Source: Oscillospiraceae bacterium (GTDB taxonomy: Bacteria; Bacillota; Clostridia; Oscillospirales; UBA929). Taken from it: 39,724 nt of DNA. The first letter of the stretch is position 1, and every line of letters starts with the position of its first letter. The notes beneath the pieces are model-generated. The model saw nothing but the letters and a program-made list of their open reading frames with translations. It did not search any database and was not told where the DNA came from. A program made the position numbers and the translations under genes. Location: contig JAIRTA010000020.1 of the NCBI GenBank assembly GCA_031255175.1, positions 1 through 39,724 on the forward strand, in the 5' to 3' direction. Of this stretch, positions 7,271 through 20,371 are shown one piece after another.

Positions 7271-9853
7271 TCCCTCCGGCGTGTTGCCCGGGGGCGTTGG
7301 CGGGGGCGTGTTCGGCTCGGTCGGCGTGCCCGCGCCCGGGTCCGGGGTGTTTCCGCCCGGATTCTCCGGATCCCACGGGATATCCGGGTACCACCAGGGG
7401 TACTCCGGCATATCCGGCCCGTCGGGCGGGAAGATCCCGTCCGGGAGCCCGTCGGGCGGTGTGTTCGGGTCCTCCGGCTGTTCCTCGGTGAGGTGAAGCG
7501 GACAAAAATCGTTTGGCAGCGTCTTTCCCTCCGGCGCAACGGGCCGCGCCGGGGGATAGAACCCCTCCGGCACCGGGCCCACTGTGGAATCCCCGCCCTC
7601 TACGAAGTAGCGGATGCGGTAGGCCTCATCATCCACGGAGACGCCGGCCAGGGGCAGGTTGCGCTCAATATCCAGCAGCGCGATCTCCTGCAGGTTTTCT
7701 TCCGGGCAGTAGGGCGTGGCCAGCAGTCCGCTCTCGCCGTCCACCTTCACCGCGGCGTGCGCCGGGCAGGGGCTCTTTGGCACGTCGTCCTTGTAAAACA
7801 CCCCGGTGGCGACCCGTTTGCCGCGCGGGTCCAGCCGGCACAGGTCCGTGGGCGCGCAACCGCTGTCCAGGCAGTAGGACGCCTGGACGGTGTTTTCGAT
7901 CGTAAAGAATTCTTGGGTCTCCAGGTTCTCGTGCAGCTTGTCCATGACGAGCTTCCAAATGGCCAGCGCCGGGTTTGTGTTGTTTTCGAGCTGTATCTTC
8001 TTCGGGTCGTCAAACCCGAACCAGACGCCGCCGCAGTAGTAGGGCGTGTAGCCGACAAACCAGCGGTCAAAGTCGTCGGACGTCGTGCCCGTCTTGCCCG
8101 CGGCCGGCTGTCCGTTTTCCAGCCTGGCGCGCGAACCCGTGCCCGCGCGGATGACGTTTTGCAGGCAGTTGTTCATATACCAGGCGTTTTTCTCGTCAAA
8201 CGCCACGGTGGTCTCCGCCTCGTTTTCGAGCACCACGTTGCCTTTGGAATCGTACACGACCGTGTACGTGCGCGGCCTTGTGTAGATCCCGTGGTTTGGG
8301 AAGGCGGCGTAAGCCGCAGTGAGTTCCAGCGCGCTGACGCCGCGCGTGAGGCCGCCCAGCGCGAGCGGCGCGTAGTCTTGGTCCTCCGGCGTGAGCGAGG
8401 TGATCCCCAGCTTTTCCGTGAGGAAACCGTACGCGAGCTCCGGCGTCAGCTTGTGCAGGATATGCACGGTCGACGCGTTGCGGGAATTGGTAATGGCGTT
8501 CAGCGCCGTGACGCGCCCCAGGTAGCGCCCGCCCGAGTTCCTGGGCCAGGCGTTGTCGCGCCGCTCGGAGAACGGCACGTCGTCGATCACGGAATAGGGC
8601 GTGATGATGCCGTACTGCATGGCCGGCCCGTAGACGGCTATCGGCTTGATGGCGGAGCCCGGCTGGCGCGAAGAACGCGTGGCCCGGTTGAGCAGGAGCG
8701 CGCCCTTCTTCACGCCGAGGCCGCCCTCCAGACCCAGCACGTCGCCGGTGTATGGGTCCAAGATCACCATAGCGCTCTGCGGCTTCTCCACCCCCTTCAC
8801 TTTGGGGATGTTTTCTTCGTTCGTAAACACCTCGTCCATCGCGGCCTGCACGTCCATGTCGATCGTGGCGTAGATTCTGTACCCGCCGCCGAGCACAAGC
8901 TGCTGCGCGAGCAGCTTGGAGATGCCCTTTCGCTCGACAAGATCCTGCACCACGTCGTTGAAGACCTGGTCTACGAAGTAGGAGCGGTTGCTCTCCGTCT
9001 CCGCGCGCCGTTTGGTAGAAAACGTCAGCTTCTGCGCCACCGCCGCGTCGTGCTCGGCTTTGGAGATGCGGCCCTGGACGTACATCTCCTGTAAGATGAC
9101 CTCCTGGCGGATTTTGTTTTTGTCCGGGTTTTGCAGCGGATCGTAACGGGTGGGGGAATTGGTGATGCCGATGATGCAGGCCGCCTCCGCGAGGGTGATG
9201 TCGGAGAGGTCTTTGTCGAAATAGGTGCGCGCGGCCGTCTTGACGCCGTAGCAGCTCTGCCCGAAATAACTGGTGTTGAGGTAATATTCCAAAATCCGCT
9301 GCTTGGAATTGTGCTTTTCGAACTCCAGCGCGCGCAGGATCTCGGTGAGCTTGCGTTTGATCGTGACTTCTTTTTCGTTCGTCACGTTTTTGATGAGCTG
9401 CTGCGTAATCGTGGAACCGCCGTATGTGGAGCCGTCGGCCTTGAGCTGCTCCAAAAAGGCGCCCACCGTGCGTTTCCAGTCCACGCCCCGATGCCTGTAG
9501 AAGCGTTTGTCCTCAATGGCAATGAGGGCCTCCACCATGTGGTTCGGGATCTCGTCATAGTTGGCCCACACGCGGTTCTCCCGGCCGTACAGACTTTCGA
9601 GCTGGACCGGCTGTTTGGTGGTCTTGTCGATGTAATAGATAAAACTCGTTTGGTTCAGCGTGATGTCGTTGAGGTCCACGTCCAGGTCCGCTTGCAGATT
9701 GTGGTTCACATAGACGACGCCGATCACGCCCAGCATGGCGGTGGTGGTGATGAAGATTAAGAAAACCGTCAAAAACACTTTTAAGACCGCCGCGACCACA
9801 TGGCCGACCGAATGTCCCCCGTAGCGCAGCGCCCGCTTCGTTCGCTTTTTCAT
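7247..9853 (-). CDS. ponA: class A penicillin-binding protein (PBP1A-type transglycosylase/transpeptidase) with Pro-rich C-terminal tail
   Basis: 868 aa; TM anchor; GT51 motifs (EDKRFYRHRGVDWKR, GGSTITQQLIKN); transpeptidase SRQPGSAIKP, SRNAS, KTGTTSD; Pro/Gly-rich tail. Confidence 0.95.
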   Translation of the reverse strand: MKKRTKRALRYGGHSVGHVVAAVLKVFLTVFLIFITTTAMLGVIGVVYVNHNLQADLDVDLNDITLNQTSFIYYIDKTTKQPVQLESLYGRENRVWANYDEIPNHMVEALIAIEDKRFYRHRGVDWKRTVGAFLEQLKADGSTYGGSTITQQLIKNVTNEKEVTIKRKLTEILRALEFEKHNSKQRILEYYLNTSYFGQSCYGVKTAARTYFDKDLSDITLAEAACIIGITNSPTRYDPLQNPDKNKIRQEVILQEMYVQGRISKAEHDAAVAQKLTFSTKRRAETESNRSYFVDQVFNDVVQDLVERKGISKLLAQQLVLGGGYRIYATIDMDVQAAMDEVFTNEENIPKVKGVEKPQSAMVILDPYTGDVLGLEGGLGVKKGALLLNRATRSSRQPGSAIKPIAVYGPAMQYGIITPYSVIDDVPFSERRDNAWPRNSGGRYLGRVTALNAITNSRNASTVHILHKLTPELAYGFLTEKLGITSLTPEDQDYAPLALGGLTRGVSALELTAAYAAFPNHGIYTRPRTYTVVYDSKGNVVLENEAETTVAFDEKNAWYMNNCLQNVIRAGTGSRARLENGQPAAGKTGTTSDDFDRWFVGYTPYYCGGVWFGFDDPKKIQLENNTNPALAIWKLVMDKLHENLETQEFFTIENTVQASYCLDSGCAPTDLCRLDPRGKRVATGVFYKDDVPKSPCPAHAAVKVDGESGLLATPYCPEENLQEIALLDIERNLPLAGVSVDDEAYRIRYFVEGGDSTVGPVPEGFYPPARPVAPEGKTLPNDFCPLHLTEEQPEDPNTPPDGLPDGIFPPDGPDMPEYPWWYPDIPWDPENPGGNTPDPGAGTPTEPNTPPPTPPGNTPEGGIVIPSV

Positions 9854-10056
9854 AGGATCACCTCTCTTGCCTCTTCATTATACCACGATTGTCAACCGCT
9901 CCGCATGTGGGGATAAAAGTAAACGTTTTGTAAATCCGGGGGGAAAAAACGACCGCAAGGCGGCAAATGTGGTATGATGGGTGGTATAATAGCTTGGATA
10001 TTGCACCGCCGCGGCGGGCACGCGACAGATCGCGACAGAGTAGGGAGGAACCCAGC

Positions 10057-11916
10057 ATGAGTACAAACGACTCCGGCACGCCAAGCAACACGCGCCGGCC
10101 GCTGCTGTTTTCCATCTTCATTTCTCTCGTCCTCATCCTCATGTTCAACGGCGTCATCGTGCCCATGATGGCGCAGCGCACCGTCAGAGAGATCAGTTAC
10201 ACCGAGTTTTTGTCCTCCCTCGACCAAGGTGAGATCTCAAAAGTGAGCTTCGAGCCCACCCGCATCGTCATCACCCGAAAGGACGACCCAAACGGCGTCC
10301 TTCTGACCACCGGCCGGCTCGATGACCCGACGCTCCTGCCCCGGCTCGAGGAGGCCGGCGTGGACATCTCCAGCGCCATCCCCAGAGAGAACTCCCCCAT
10401 CATGAACTTCCTCCTCGGCTGGATCCTGCCCTTTGGCATTCTCTTTCTCTTCGGGTACCTGCTCAACCGCTCTATGGCCAAACGCATGGGCAGCGGCGTC
10501 ATGAGCTTCGGCAAAAACACCTCCAAGATCTATGCGGAAACCACAACTGGTAAAAATTTCCAAGATGTCGCCGGGCAGGACGAGGCCAAAGAATCCCTCA
10601 CCGAGATCGTCGATTTTTTGAACCACCCGGACAAATACCTCGAGATCGGCGCCAAACTGCCCAAAGGCGCGCTGCTGGTGGGGCCGCCGGGGACAGGCAA
10701 GACCCTGCTGGCCCGCGCCGTGGCGGGCGAGGCCAAAGTGCCCTTCTTTTCTCTCTCCGGCTCGGATTTCGTCGAGCTCTTTGTCGGCATGGGCGCCTCG
10801 CGCGTGCGGGATCTCTTCAAACAGGCCGAGGAGAAGGCCCCGTGCATCGTCTTCATCGATGAGATCGACGCGATCGGCAAATCCCGCGACAACGCCTACG
10901 GCGTCGGCGGCAACGACGAACGGGAGCAGACGCTAAACCAGCTTCTCTCCGAGATGGACGGCTTCGACCCCTCCAAGGGCGTCGTCATCCTGGCCGCCAC
11001 CAACCGCCCGGACGTGCTCGACAAGGCGCTGCTCCGGCCCGGCCGTTTCGACCGCCGGATCCCCGTGGAGCGGCCCGACCTCGCCGGACGTGAAGCCGTT
11101 CTCAAGGTACACGCACGCGACGTGCGCATGAGCGCCCAGGTCGATCTCTCCGCCGTCGCCCGCGCCACGCCGGGCGCCGTGGGCGCCGACCTCGCCAATA
11201 TCATCAACGAGGCCGCCCTGCTCGCCGTGCGCGCCGGACGCCGCGTGGTGGAACAGGCCGACCTGTCGGAGGCCGTCGAGACCACACTGGCCGGCCAGGA
11301 GAAAAAGGGCAAGGTCCTCTCCCCGCGCGAAAAACGCATTGTGGCTTACCACGAGACGGGCCACGCGCTGGTGTCCGCCTGCCTGCCCCACGCCGAAAAG
11401 GTTCACAAGGTGACCATCGTCCCGCGCACTATGGGTTCCCTCGGCTACACCATGCAGGTGCCGGAGGAGGACAAATCCCTCCACTCCAAAGAGGAGGCGC
11501 TGGCCCAGATCACCACGCTGCTGGCCGGGCGCTCGGCGGAGGAGATCGTCTTTCAGTCGATCACCACCGGCGCCGCCAACGACATCGAGCGCGCCACCCA
11601 GCTCGCGCGGGCTATGGTCACCCAGTACGGCATGAGCGATACGTTCGATATGGTGGCCCTCGAGACCGTTTCGAATCCCTATCTCGGCGCCGCCCCCCTG
11701 CGCAACCACTCGGAGACCACCGCGGCCCGCGTGGACGAGGAAGTGAGTTCCCTGATCCGCGTGTGCCACGAGCGGGCCCGGGAGATCCTGCAAACGCACC
11801 GCGACGGCCTGGACGCCATCACCGCCGTCCTGCTCGAAAAAGAGAGCCTCGACAGCGAAGAATTCGCCGCCCTCTGTGACCGGTACGTGACAAAAGCACC
11901 AAAAGCCGACGACTGA
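10057..11916 (+). CDS. ftsH: ATP-dependent zinc metalloprotease FtsH
   Basis: ATG at 10057 after gggagga; two TM segments; Walker A GPPGTGKT, Walker [15 protein letters not shown] region, HETGH zinc motif. Confidence 0.97.
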   Translation: MSTNDSGTPSNTRRPLLFSIFISLVLILMFNGVIVPMMAQRTVREISYTEFLSSLDQGEISKVSFEPTRIVITRKDDPNGVLLTTGRLDDPTLLPRLEEAGVDISSAIPRENSPIMNFLLGWILPFGILFLFGYLLNRSMAKRMGSGVMSFGKNTSKIYAETTTGKNFQDVAGQDEAKESLTEIVDFLNHPDKYLEIGAKLPKGALLVGPPGTGKTLLARAVAGEAKVPFFSLSGSDFVELFVGMGASRVRDLFKQAEEKAPCIVFIDEIDAIGKSRDNAYGVGGNDEREQTLNQLLSEMDGFDPSKGVVILAATNRPDVLDKALLRPGRFDRRIPVERPDLAGREAVLKVHARDVRMSAQVDLSAVARATPGAVGADLANIINEAALLAVRAGRRVVEQADLSEAVETTLAGQEKKGKVLSPREKRIVAYHETGHALVSACLPHAEKVHKVTIVPRTMGSLGYTMQVPEEDKSLHSKEEALAQITTLLAGRSAEEIVFQSITTGAANDIERATQLARAMVTQYGMSDTFDMVALETVSNPYLGAAPLRNHSETTAARVDEEVSSLIRVCHERAREILQTHRDGLDAITAVLLEKESLDSEEFAALCDRYVTKAPKADD

Positions 11917-11930
11917 TGATGCCGCCGCCA

Positions 11931-11961
11931 AAGGCGCGCCCCGCGCGGGCGCGCCTTGTTT
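11931..11961 (+). terminator. intrinsic terminator after ftsH
   Basis: aaggcgcgccc-cgcgc-gggcgcgcctt followed by gtttt. Confidence 0.7.
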
Positions 11962-12147
11962 TGCGCAAAATGGGACATGGCCGGCGGGTGACGGCACAAT
12001 ATATTGTGTCCTTTGATTCAAATAACAAATTTTCAAAATTTGGTAATTCTTTTTTGTCACTATGCGCTAAAGGTGCAGGGGTGAAACACGATATTAAAGT
12101 TGAAGAACCATACTCTGCGCGCACGGACGGGCTGTGATAAAACCAAG

Positions 12148-12213
12148 CTGCTTGGGTTGCTGGCACGGCCCGCTTGGGCTGTGAGCACAGCCTGCTTCGG
12201 GTCTTCGAGGGGA
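12148..12213. repeat. imperfect 22-bp tandem repeat in leader of the following ORF
   Basis: ctgcttgggttgctggcacggc (12148-12169) / ccgcttgggctgtgagcacagc (12170-12191) / ctgcttcgggtcttcg... (from 12192). Confidence 0.5.
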
Positions 12214-12225
12214 GGTTTCGCCGCG

Positions 12226-12822
12226 ATGTATACGCCGCAGATCCCGCCGCAGTCCCAAAACCGCCCCGCGCGGGAACGGCCGCGGGTCGAATCTGTCTCC
12301 CGCCCCCGCGCCGATTTCGGCGACGCCCGGCGCACCGCCGCCCAGCGCGGCGTCAGGCTGCCGGTGGCGCGGGACCACCTCAACATCACCGACGAGACCC
12401 GGCTGCGCGCCGAGTACGCGCTCAGGCTGACGCAGGAGGCCAAGCGGCTGCAACAGGGCCAACACCGGAGCCCCTCGCCGGACGACACGGCGCGGGCCTA
12501 TGTGTCTCTGCTGGATGACATCCGCGCCTCCTTTCGCCCGGATACGGACTCCGCGCCGCTGCACATCCACCTGGACGCGCTGCGCGGCGCGTGGGACGAC
12601 GTGCTGACAACGCTGGCGCAAAAGGCCGCGCTGTGCCTCGGCGCGGCGGCCCGGCAGGGCGGAGCGCGCGCCGGCTTCGACCGGTCTCTCGCGGAGGCCC
12701 ATCACCTTTTCGCCGCCCGCTTCTGCGCGCTGTACCCGGCCAACGGCGTCGAAAGGGCTCTCGTTCTGGCCAAAGAGGGCCTGGCCCATTCCGCCGCTTT
12801 TGACCGGAACGGCGCCGTATGA
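12226..12822 (+). CDS. hypothetical protein (~198 aa, mostly helical, no recognised family)
   Basis: ATG at 12226 after ggggagg; MYTPQIPPQSQNRPARERPRVESVSRPRADFGDARRTAAQRG...; bounded by terminators on both sides. Confidence 0.6.
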   Translation: MYTPQIPPQSQNRPARERPRVESVSRPRADFGDARRTAAQRGVRLPVARDHLNITDETRLRAEYALRLTQEAKRLQQGQHRSPSPDDTARAYVSLLDDIRASFRPDTDSAPLHIHLDALRGAWDDVLTTLAQKAALCLGAAARQGGARAGFDRSLAEAHHLFAARFCALYPANGVERALVLAKEGLAHSAAFDRNGAV

Positions 12823-12894
12823 CGGCCTCTCGTTCTCACACACAAAAGCAACGCGCCCGCCGAAAGCCCGGAGGGGCAAGATAAAATAAAACCA

Positions 12895-12933
12895 TCAAAA
12901 GCCTTCGGAAGATTCAATTCCGAAGGCTTTTGA
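12895..12933. terminator. bidirectional intrinsic terminator
   Basis: tcaaaagccttcggaa-gattcaa-ttccgaaggcttttga: 16-bp perfect stem between convergent ORFs. Confidence 0.85.
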
Positions 12934-12961
12934 CAGATTTTCCTGTAAGACACCGGCGGCT

Positions 12962-13177
12962 TTAGAGTTGCGAGATCACATCCGCGTACTGACTCGGCTC
13001 GATCCCCTTTGCTTTAAGAACCGCGTACAGCTCACCGAGTTGCTTCTTTTCCTTGTCTTTGTTGATCTCTTCCCGACGGGCCAGCAGATCTTTTCTCTTG
13101 GCCTGCAACTCTTTGATCTTTTCCTCAACCTTTTCAATTTGCTCATCAACGGACCAACGTGCCAAATCACTCACCAC
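12962..13177 (-). CDS. small coiled-coil protein (71 aa)
   Basis: GTG start preceded by gaaagg; VSDLARWSVDEQIEKVEEKIKELQAKRKDLLARREEINKDKEKKQLGELYAVLKAKGIEPSQYADVISQL: heptad-rich with a C-terminal helix. Confidence 0.65.
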   Translation of the reverse strand: MVSDLARWSVDEQIEKVEEKIKELQAKRKDLLARREEINKDKEKKQLGELYAVLKAKGIEPSQYADVISQL

Positions 13178-13384
13178 CTTTCAAACTTATTTATATTCTC
13201 TATGGTAGTATAGATCGTCGAAGAAGTCAATAGTATAAATGAAAAAATTTTTTCTTACCCCCATAAAAAAATATCGCGCCGGCGGCGCGCGCCTCTGAAA
13301 TACTGTTCTCCCCCCGTCGGCGGCGCGGCAAAAAATAGGCCCGATATTCGGGCGCGGCAAACAAAAGCGCCCGGCCCCCGAGGC

Positions 13385-13432
13385 ACAGACGCGCGCGCTC
13401 CCGTCGAACCGAAAGCGCGCGCGTCTGTTTTC
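13385..13432 (+). terminator. GC-rich hairpin with T run, downstream side of gdhA
   Basis: acagacgcgcgcgct-cccgtcgaaccgaa-agcgcgcgcgtctgt-tttc: 15-bp perfect stem. Confidence 0.6.
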
Positions 13433-13462
13433 TCTCTATATAAAATCTGCTATAAAATCTGC

Positions 13463-14800
<1,338 letters not shown>

Positions 14801-15159
14801 TCACTCCCCTGTATTTGATTTGCGCGTTCGTCTCTCTTCGTCTCGGAGAACCCGGCGTCACATCCGGAAGAGGACGAATCTCCCCGGCGAACGCCGCTGC
14901 CTGCGCGGGGACAATTATACTTCACGCGGCGGGCTTCTGTCAATTCCCGCAACCGGTATTTTCTTCCGATTTACAAAAATCCCCGCCGCCGTCGCCCGCC
15001 GCCAGCCAAATTCTGACCTTTTTGTTGTATTTTGTATCATTTGCCACACAAAAAGCGCGGCGGCCGCAAATGTGTTGTATGTGTCTCCAGTTTGTCTAGA
15101 AAAAGTCAATCGTTTTGAACCCATTTGCAATCTTTTTGAGGCAAAATTATGGATTTCTC

Positions 15160-15188
15160 TTGCATTTTCATACAGAAAGCATTATAAT
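15160..15188 (+). promoter_or_regulatory. sigma-A-type promoter of glycolytic cluster
   Basis: TTGCAT (15160-15165), 17-bp spacer, TATAAT (15183-15188), upstream of pgk ATG 15221. Confidence 0.7.
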
Positions 15189-15220
15189 GACACTCGAGGA
15201 TTTTCTGGGAGGTTGGTTGT

Positions 15221-16411
15221 ATGACCTATCAAAAAAAGACCATTGAAGACATCGACGTGTCCGGGAAGCGCGTCTTGGCCCGATGCGATTTCAACGTGCC
15301 GCAAGATGACGCCGGCGCCATCACAGACGACAAGCGCATTGTGGCGTCACTGCCCACGATCCGCTACCTCATCGACCACGGCGCGCGCGTCATTCTCTGT
15401 TCCCATCTGGGCCGGCCCAAGGGGAGCGTCAACCCGAAGTATTCCCTGCGGCCGGTGGCCGCGCGCCTGAGCGAACTGCTCGAAAAACCCGTCGTCATGG
15501 CCGGCGACGTCATCGGACCGGACGCCAAAGCCAAAACGGCGGCGCTGCAAAACGGCGACGTCTGCCTGCTCGAAAACGTGCGCTTCCACGCGGAAGAAGA
15601 AAAAAACGACGCCGCCTTTGCAAAAGAACTCGCCTCGCTGGCCGAGATCTACGTAAACGACGCCTTTGGCACCTCGCACCGCGCCCACGCCTCCACAGCC
15701 GGCGTGGCCGACTACCTGCCCGCCGTGTGCGGCTACCTGATCGGCAAGGAGATCAGCGTGATGGGCACGGCGCTCTCCGACCCCAAGCGCCCGTTTGTGG
15801 CCGTGCTGGGCGGCGCCAAGGTCTCCGATAAGATCGGCGTCATCAGCAGCCTGCTCGAAAAGGTGGACACGCTGATCATCGGCGGCGCTATGGCCTACAC
15901 CTTCCTGCTGGCCAAGGGCGCGTCGGTCGGCACTTCCCGCGTCGAGGCGGACAAGCTGGACTACGCCCGCGAGATGATCCAAAAAGCGGCCGACAAAGGC
16001 GTGCGCTTTTTGCTGCCCACCGACAACGTATGCGCCGACCGTTTCGCCGCCGACGCCGCCCCCGTCGTCTGCAATTCTATGGCCATCTCGGCCGGCTACA
16101 TGGGGCTTGACATCGGCCCGGAGACCGTCGGAGCCTACACCGGGGCAATCCGCGGCGCCGGCACCGTGGTCTGGAACGGCCCTATGGGCGTGTTTGAGTT
16201 CGACACCTTCGCCGAGGGCACCCGCGCCGTCGCGCAGGCCATTGCCGACAGCGGGGCCATCAGCATCATCGGCGGCGGCGACAGTGCCGCGGCGGTGGCG
16301 CAGCTCGGCTACGCCGACCGCATGACGCACATCTCCACCGGCGGCGGCGCCTCTCTGGAATTTTTAGAGGGCCTCGCGCTGCCGGGCATCGCCTGCCTGC
16401 TTGACAAATAA
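15221..16411 (+). CDS. pgk: phosphoglycerate kinase
   Basis: 396 aa; [58 protein letters not shown]. Confidence 0.98.
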   Translation: MTYQKKTIEDIDVSGKRVLARCDFNVPQDDAGAITDDKRIVASLPTIRYLIDHGARVILCSHLGRPKGSVNPKYSLRPVAARLSELLEKPVVMAGDVIGPDAKAKTAALQNGDVCLLENVRFHAEEEKNDAAFAKELASLAEIYVNDAFGTSHRAHASTAGVADYLPAVCGYLIGKEISVMGTALSDPKRPFVAVLGGAKVSDKIGVISSLLEKVDTLIIGGAMAYTFLLAKGASVGTSRVEADKLDYAREMIQKAADKGVRFLLPTDNVCADRFAADAAPVVCNSMAISAGYMGLDIGPETVGAYTGAIRGAGTVVWNGPMGVFEFDTFAEGTRAVAQAIADSGAISIIGGGDSAAAVAQLGYADRMTHISTGGGASLEFLEGLALPGIACLLDK

Positions 16412-16551
16412 AACGCGCTTCCGGTACCCCGAATCACTTTTCATTTTTTCTTGTACCGGCCGCGCGCTTGTTTTCGCGCCCCGCCATACTTCGGCGCGCC
16501 CGGGTATGTCCGGGCCGCGTCGCGTTCGTCGTCAGAGGAAAGGAGAAAACT

Positions 16552-17322
16552 ATGAACAGAAGATATCGCAAGACCATCATCGCCGGAAACTGGAAAATGA
16601 ACAAAACGCCCTCCGAGGCGCGCCAGTTGATCGACGAACTCAAGCCGCTCATCTCCAAAGCCAAATGGTGTGAAGTCGTTCTCTGCGTGCCCTATGTCGA
16701 TATTCCCGTCGCCCTGCGCGCGCTGAAAGACTCCCGCATCGCGGTCGGCGCCCAAAATATGCATCACGAGGAGTCGGGTGCCTACACAGGCGACGTCTCC
16801 GCCTCCATGCTGAAAGACCTGGGCGTCAAATACGTCATCATCGGCCACTCGGAGCGCCGCGCCTACTACCACGAGACGGACACCCTCGTAAACCAAAAAG
16901 TGCATCTCGCGCTGAAGACGGGCCTGCGCCCCATTGTGTGCGTGGGCGAAACCCTCGAGCAGCGCGACCAGGGCGTCACGCTGGACCTCATCACCGTGCA
17001 GGTCAAGGCCGCGCTGAGCGGTGTGTCCGCGGAGAAGCTGCGCCAGATTGTCTTCGCTTACGAACCCATCTGGGCCATCGGCACGGGCCGCACCGCCACG
17101 TCCGAGCAGGCCGGCGAGGTGGGCGCGTCGATCCGCACCACAATCCGCAAGATGTACGGCGCGCGGGCCGCCCGGTCGGTGACGATCCAATACGGCGGCT
17201 CGATGAACGCCGCCAACGCCCACGACCTGCTGGCCCAGCTCGATGTGGACGGTGGGCTGATCGGCGGCGCGTCTCTAAAGGCCGCCGACTTCGCCGCCAT
17301 TGTGCAGGCCGCCAATCAGTGA
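16552..17322 (+). CDS. tpiA: triosephosphate isomerase
   Basis: ATG 16552 after aaaggag; IIAGNWKMNK, IGHSERRAYYHE, FAYEPIWAIGTGRTAT, IQYGGSMN. Confidence 0.98.
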   Translation: MNRRYRKTIIAGNWKMNKTPSEARQLIDELKPLISKAKWCEVVLCVPYVDIPVALRALKDSRIAVGAQNMHHEESGAYTGDVSASMLKDLGVKYVIIGHSERRAYYHETDTLVNQKVHLALKTGLRPIVCVGETLEQRDQGVTLDLITVQVKAALSGVSAEKLRQIVFAYEPIWAIGTGRTATSEQAGEVGASIRTTIRKMYGARAARSVTIQYGGSMNAANAHDLLAQLDVDGGLIGGASLKAADFAAIVQAANQ

Positions 17323-17356
17323 CGCCGGCGCCTGTCATCTGAGATTTGAGGTAACA

Positions 17357-18874
17357 ATGTTGAAAAAAACCGTCGCTCTTGTCATTATGGACGGCTTCGG
17401 CCTCGCGCCGGCCTCCGCCGGCAACGCCATCGCCGCGGCCGCCACCCCGTGTTTAGACGCGCTCTCGGCCGGCTGCCCGCACACGCAGATCCAAGCCTCC
17501 GGCCTCAACGTCGGCCTCCCGGACGGGCAGATGGGCAATTCCGAGGTGGGACACACAAACATCGGCGCCGGCCGGGTGGTGTATCAAGACCTCCCCCGCA
17601 TCTCAAAGGCTGTCGAAGACGGGAGTTTCTTTGAAAATCCGGCCTTCACCGCCGCCGTCGACCACTGTTTGGCGCACGGCACGGCGTTGCACCTCATGGG
17701 CCTTCTGTCGGACGGCGGGGTGCACAGCCACAACACGCACACCTGGGCCTTTTTGGAGCTGGCGCGCCGGCGCGGCCTCTCGAACGTCTTCTTGCACTGC
17801 TTTTTAGACGGGCGCGACGTGCCGCCCGATTCGGGGCTGCGCTTTGTTGAAGAGGCGGAAAAACACTGCCGGGAGACCGGCGCGCGCATCGCCACCGTGA
17901 TGGGCCGCTACTACGCAATGGACCGCGACAACCGCTGGGAGCGCGTGGAGCGCGCCTACGCCGCCATCGTATACGGCGAGGCGCCCCTCGACCCGGACCC
18001 GGCCGGCGCGGTGGCCCGCTCCTACGAAAAAGGCGTCACCGACGAGTTCATGGAACCGGTCATCTGCCTGCGGGGCGCCGAGCTCTCTCCCAACGACGCC
18101 GTGATCTTTACAAACTTCCGCCCGGACCGCGCGCGTGAGATCACGCGCACATTGGTGGACCCGGACTTCTCCGGGTTTGCCCGGCGGTCCTTTTTCCCTC
18201 TGTTTTATGTCTGTACAACCCAATACGACGCCAAGATGCCCAATGTCCGCGTCGCCTTCGGGCCCGAGACGCTGACAAACACGTTTGGCGAGTACCTCAG
18301 CCAAAAGGGACTCACCCAGCTCCGCATCGCCGAAACGGAAAAATACGCCCACGTCACCTTCTTTTTCAACGGCGGCGTGGAGACCGTCTACCCCGGTGAG
18401 GACCGCGTCCTCATCCCCTCCCCGAAGGTGGCCACCTACGACCTGCAACCCGAGATGAGCGCCTACCCCGTCGCTGACGAGGCTGTGTCGCGCATCCGCA
18501 GCGGGATGTACGACGCGGTCATCTTAAACTTCGCCAACTGTGACATGGTCGGGCACACCGGCGTCTTCGACGCCGCCCGGCGGGCCGTGGAGGCCGTGGA
18601 CACCTGCGTCGGCCGCGTCGCCGAGGCCGTGGAGGCCGTGGGCGGTGTCATCCTGATCACCGCGGACCACGGCAACGCCGATCAGATGCTGGAGGCGGAC
18701 GGCCGTTCTCCCTTCACCGCGCATACGACAAACCCGGTGCCGCTCATTGTCCGCGGCGGCGGCGTCACGGCGCTGCGCGAAGGCGGACGGCTGTGCGACC
18801 TGACGCCCACGATGCTGGACCTGATGGGCCTGCCGCAGCCGGCAGAGATGACCGGGCGGAGCCTGGTCAGATAA
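17357..18874 (+). CDS. gpmI: 2,3-bisphosphoglycerate-independent phosphoglycerate mutase
   Basis: ATG 17357; VALVIMDGFGLAP, MGNSEVGHTNIGAGRVVYQDLPRI, HCFLDGRDVPPDSG, ITADHGNADQM. Confidence 0.97.
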   Translation: MLKKTVALVIMDGFGLAPASAGNAIAAAATPCLDALSAGCPHTQIQASGLNVGLPDGQMGNSEVGHTNIGAGRVVYQDLPRISKAVEDGSFFENPAFTAAVDHCLAHGTALHLMGLLSDGGVHSHNTHTWAFLELARRRGLSNVFLHCFLDGRDVPPDSGLRFVEEAEKHCRETGARIATVMGRYYAMDRDNRWERVERAYAAIVYGEAPLDPDPAGAVARSYEKGVTDEFMEPVICLRGAELSPNDAVIFTNFRPDRAREITRTLVDPDFSGFARRSFFPLFYVCTTQYDAKMPNVRVAFGPETLTNTFGEYLSQKGLTQLRIAETEKYAHVTFFFNGGVETVYPGEDRVLIPSPKVATYDLQPEMSAYPVADEAVSRIRSGMYDAVILNFANCDMVGHTGVFDAARRAVEAVDTCVGRVAEAVEAVGGVILITADHGNADQMLEADGRSPFTAHTTNPVPLIVRGGGVTALREGGRLCDLTPTMLDLMGLPQPAEMTGRSLVR

Positions 18875-18948
18875 AGATCTGTCAAAACCGGCCGGCTCCG
18901 GCGCGGCTTTTGATTTCCGTTTCCCCATGAAATTCCGTGAAAAGGTAA

Positions 18949-20295
<1,347 letters not shown>

Positions 20296-20298
20296 TTC

Positions 20299-20361
20299 TT
20301 CCCTCCAAACGGAAGGGCCCGCACGTGCAATGCGCGTGCGGGCCCTTCCGTTTGGAGGGAA
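20299..20361. terminator. very long perfect bidirectional terminator hairpin
   Basis: ttccctccaaacggaagggcccgcacg-(tgcaatgcg)-cgtgcgggcccttccgtttggagggaa: 27-bp perfect stem, 9-nt loop, between convergent genes. Confidence 0.9.
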
Positions 20362-20371
20362 AGATATAATC

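Noticed and set aside
7493-9094. 533-aa plus-strand ORF
   Set aside because: Antisense to the PBP1A coding sequence; composition typical of shadow ORFs.
13339-13353. gcccgatattcgggc hairpin
   Set aside because: Short palindrome in a GC-rich intergenic stretch; no supporting context.
18881-18925. Terminator between gpmI and eno
   Set aside because: caaaaccggccgg...ccggcgcggcttttg is imperfect with no clean T run; too weak to call.
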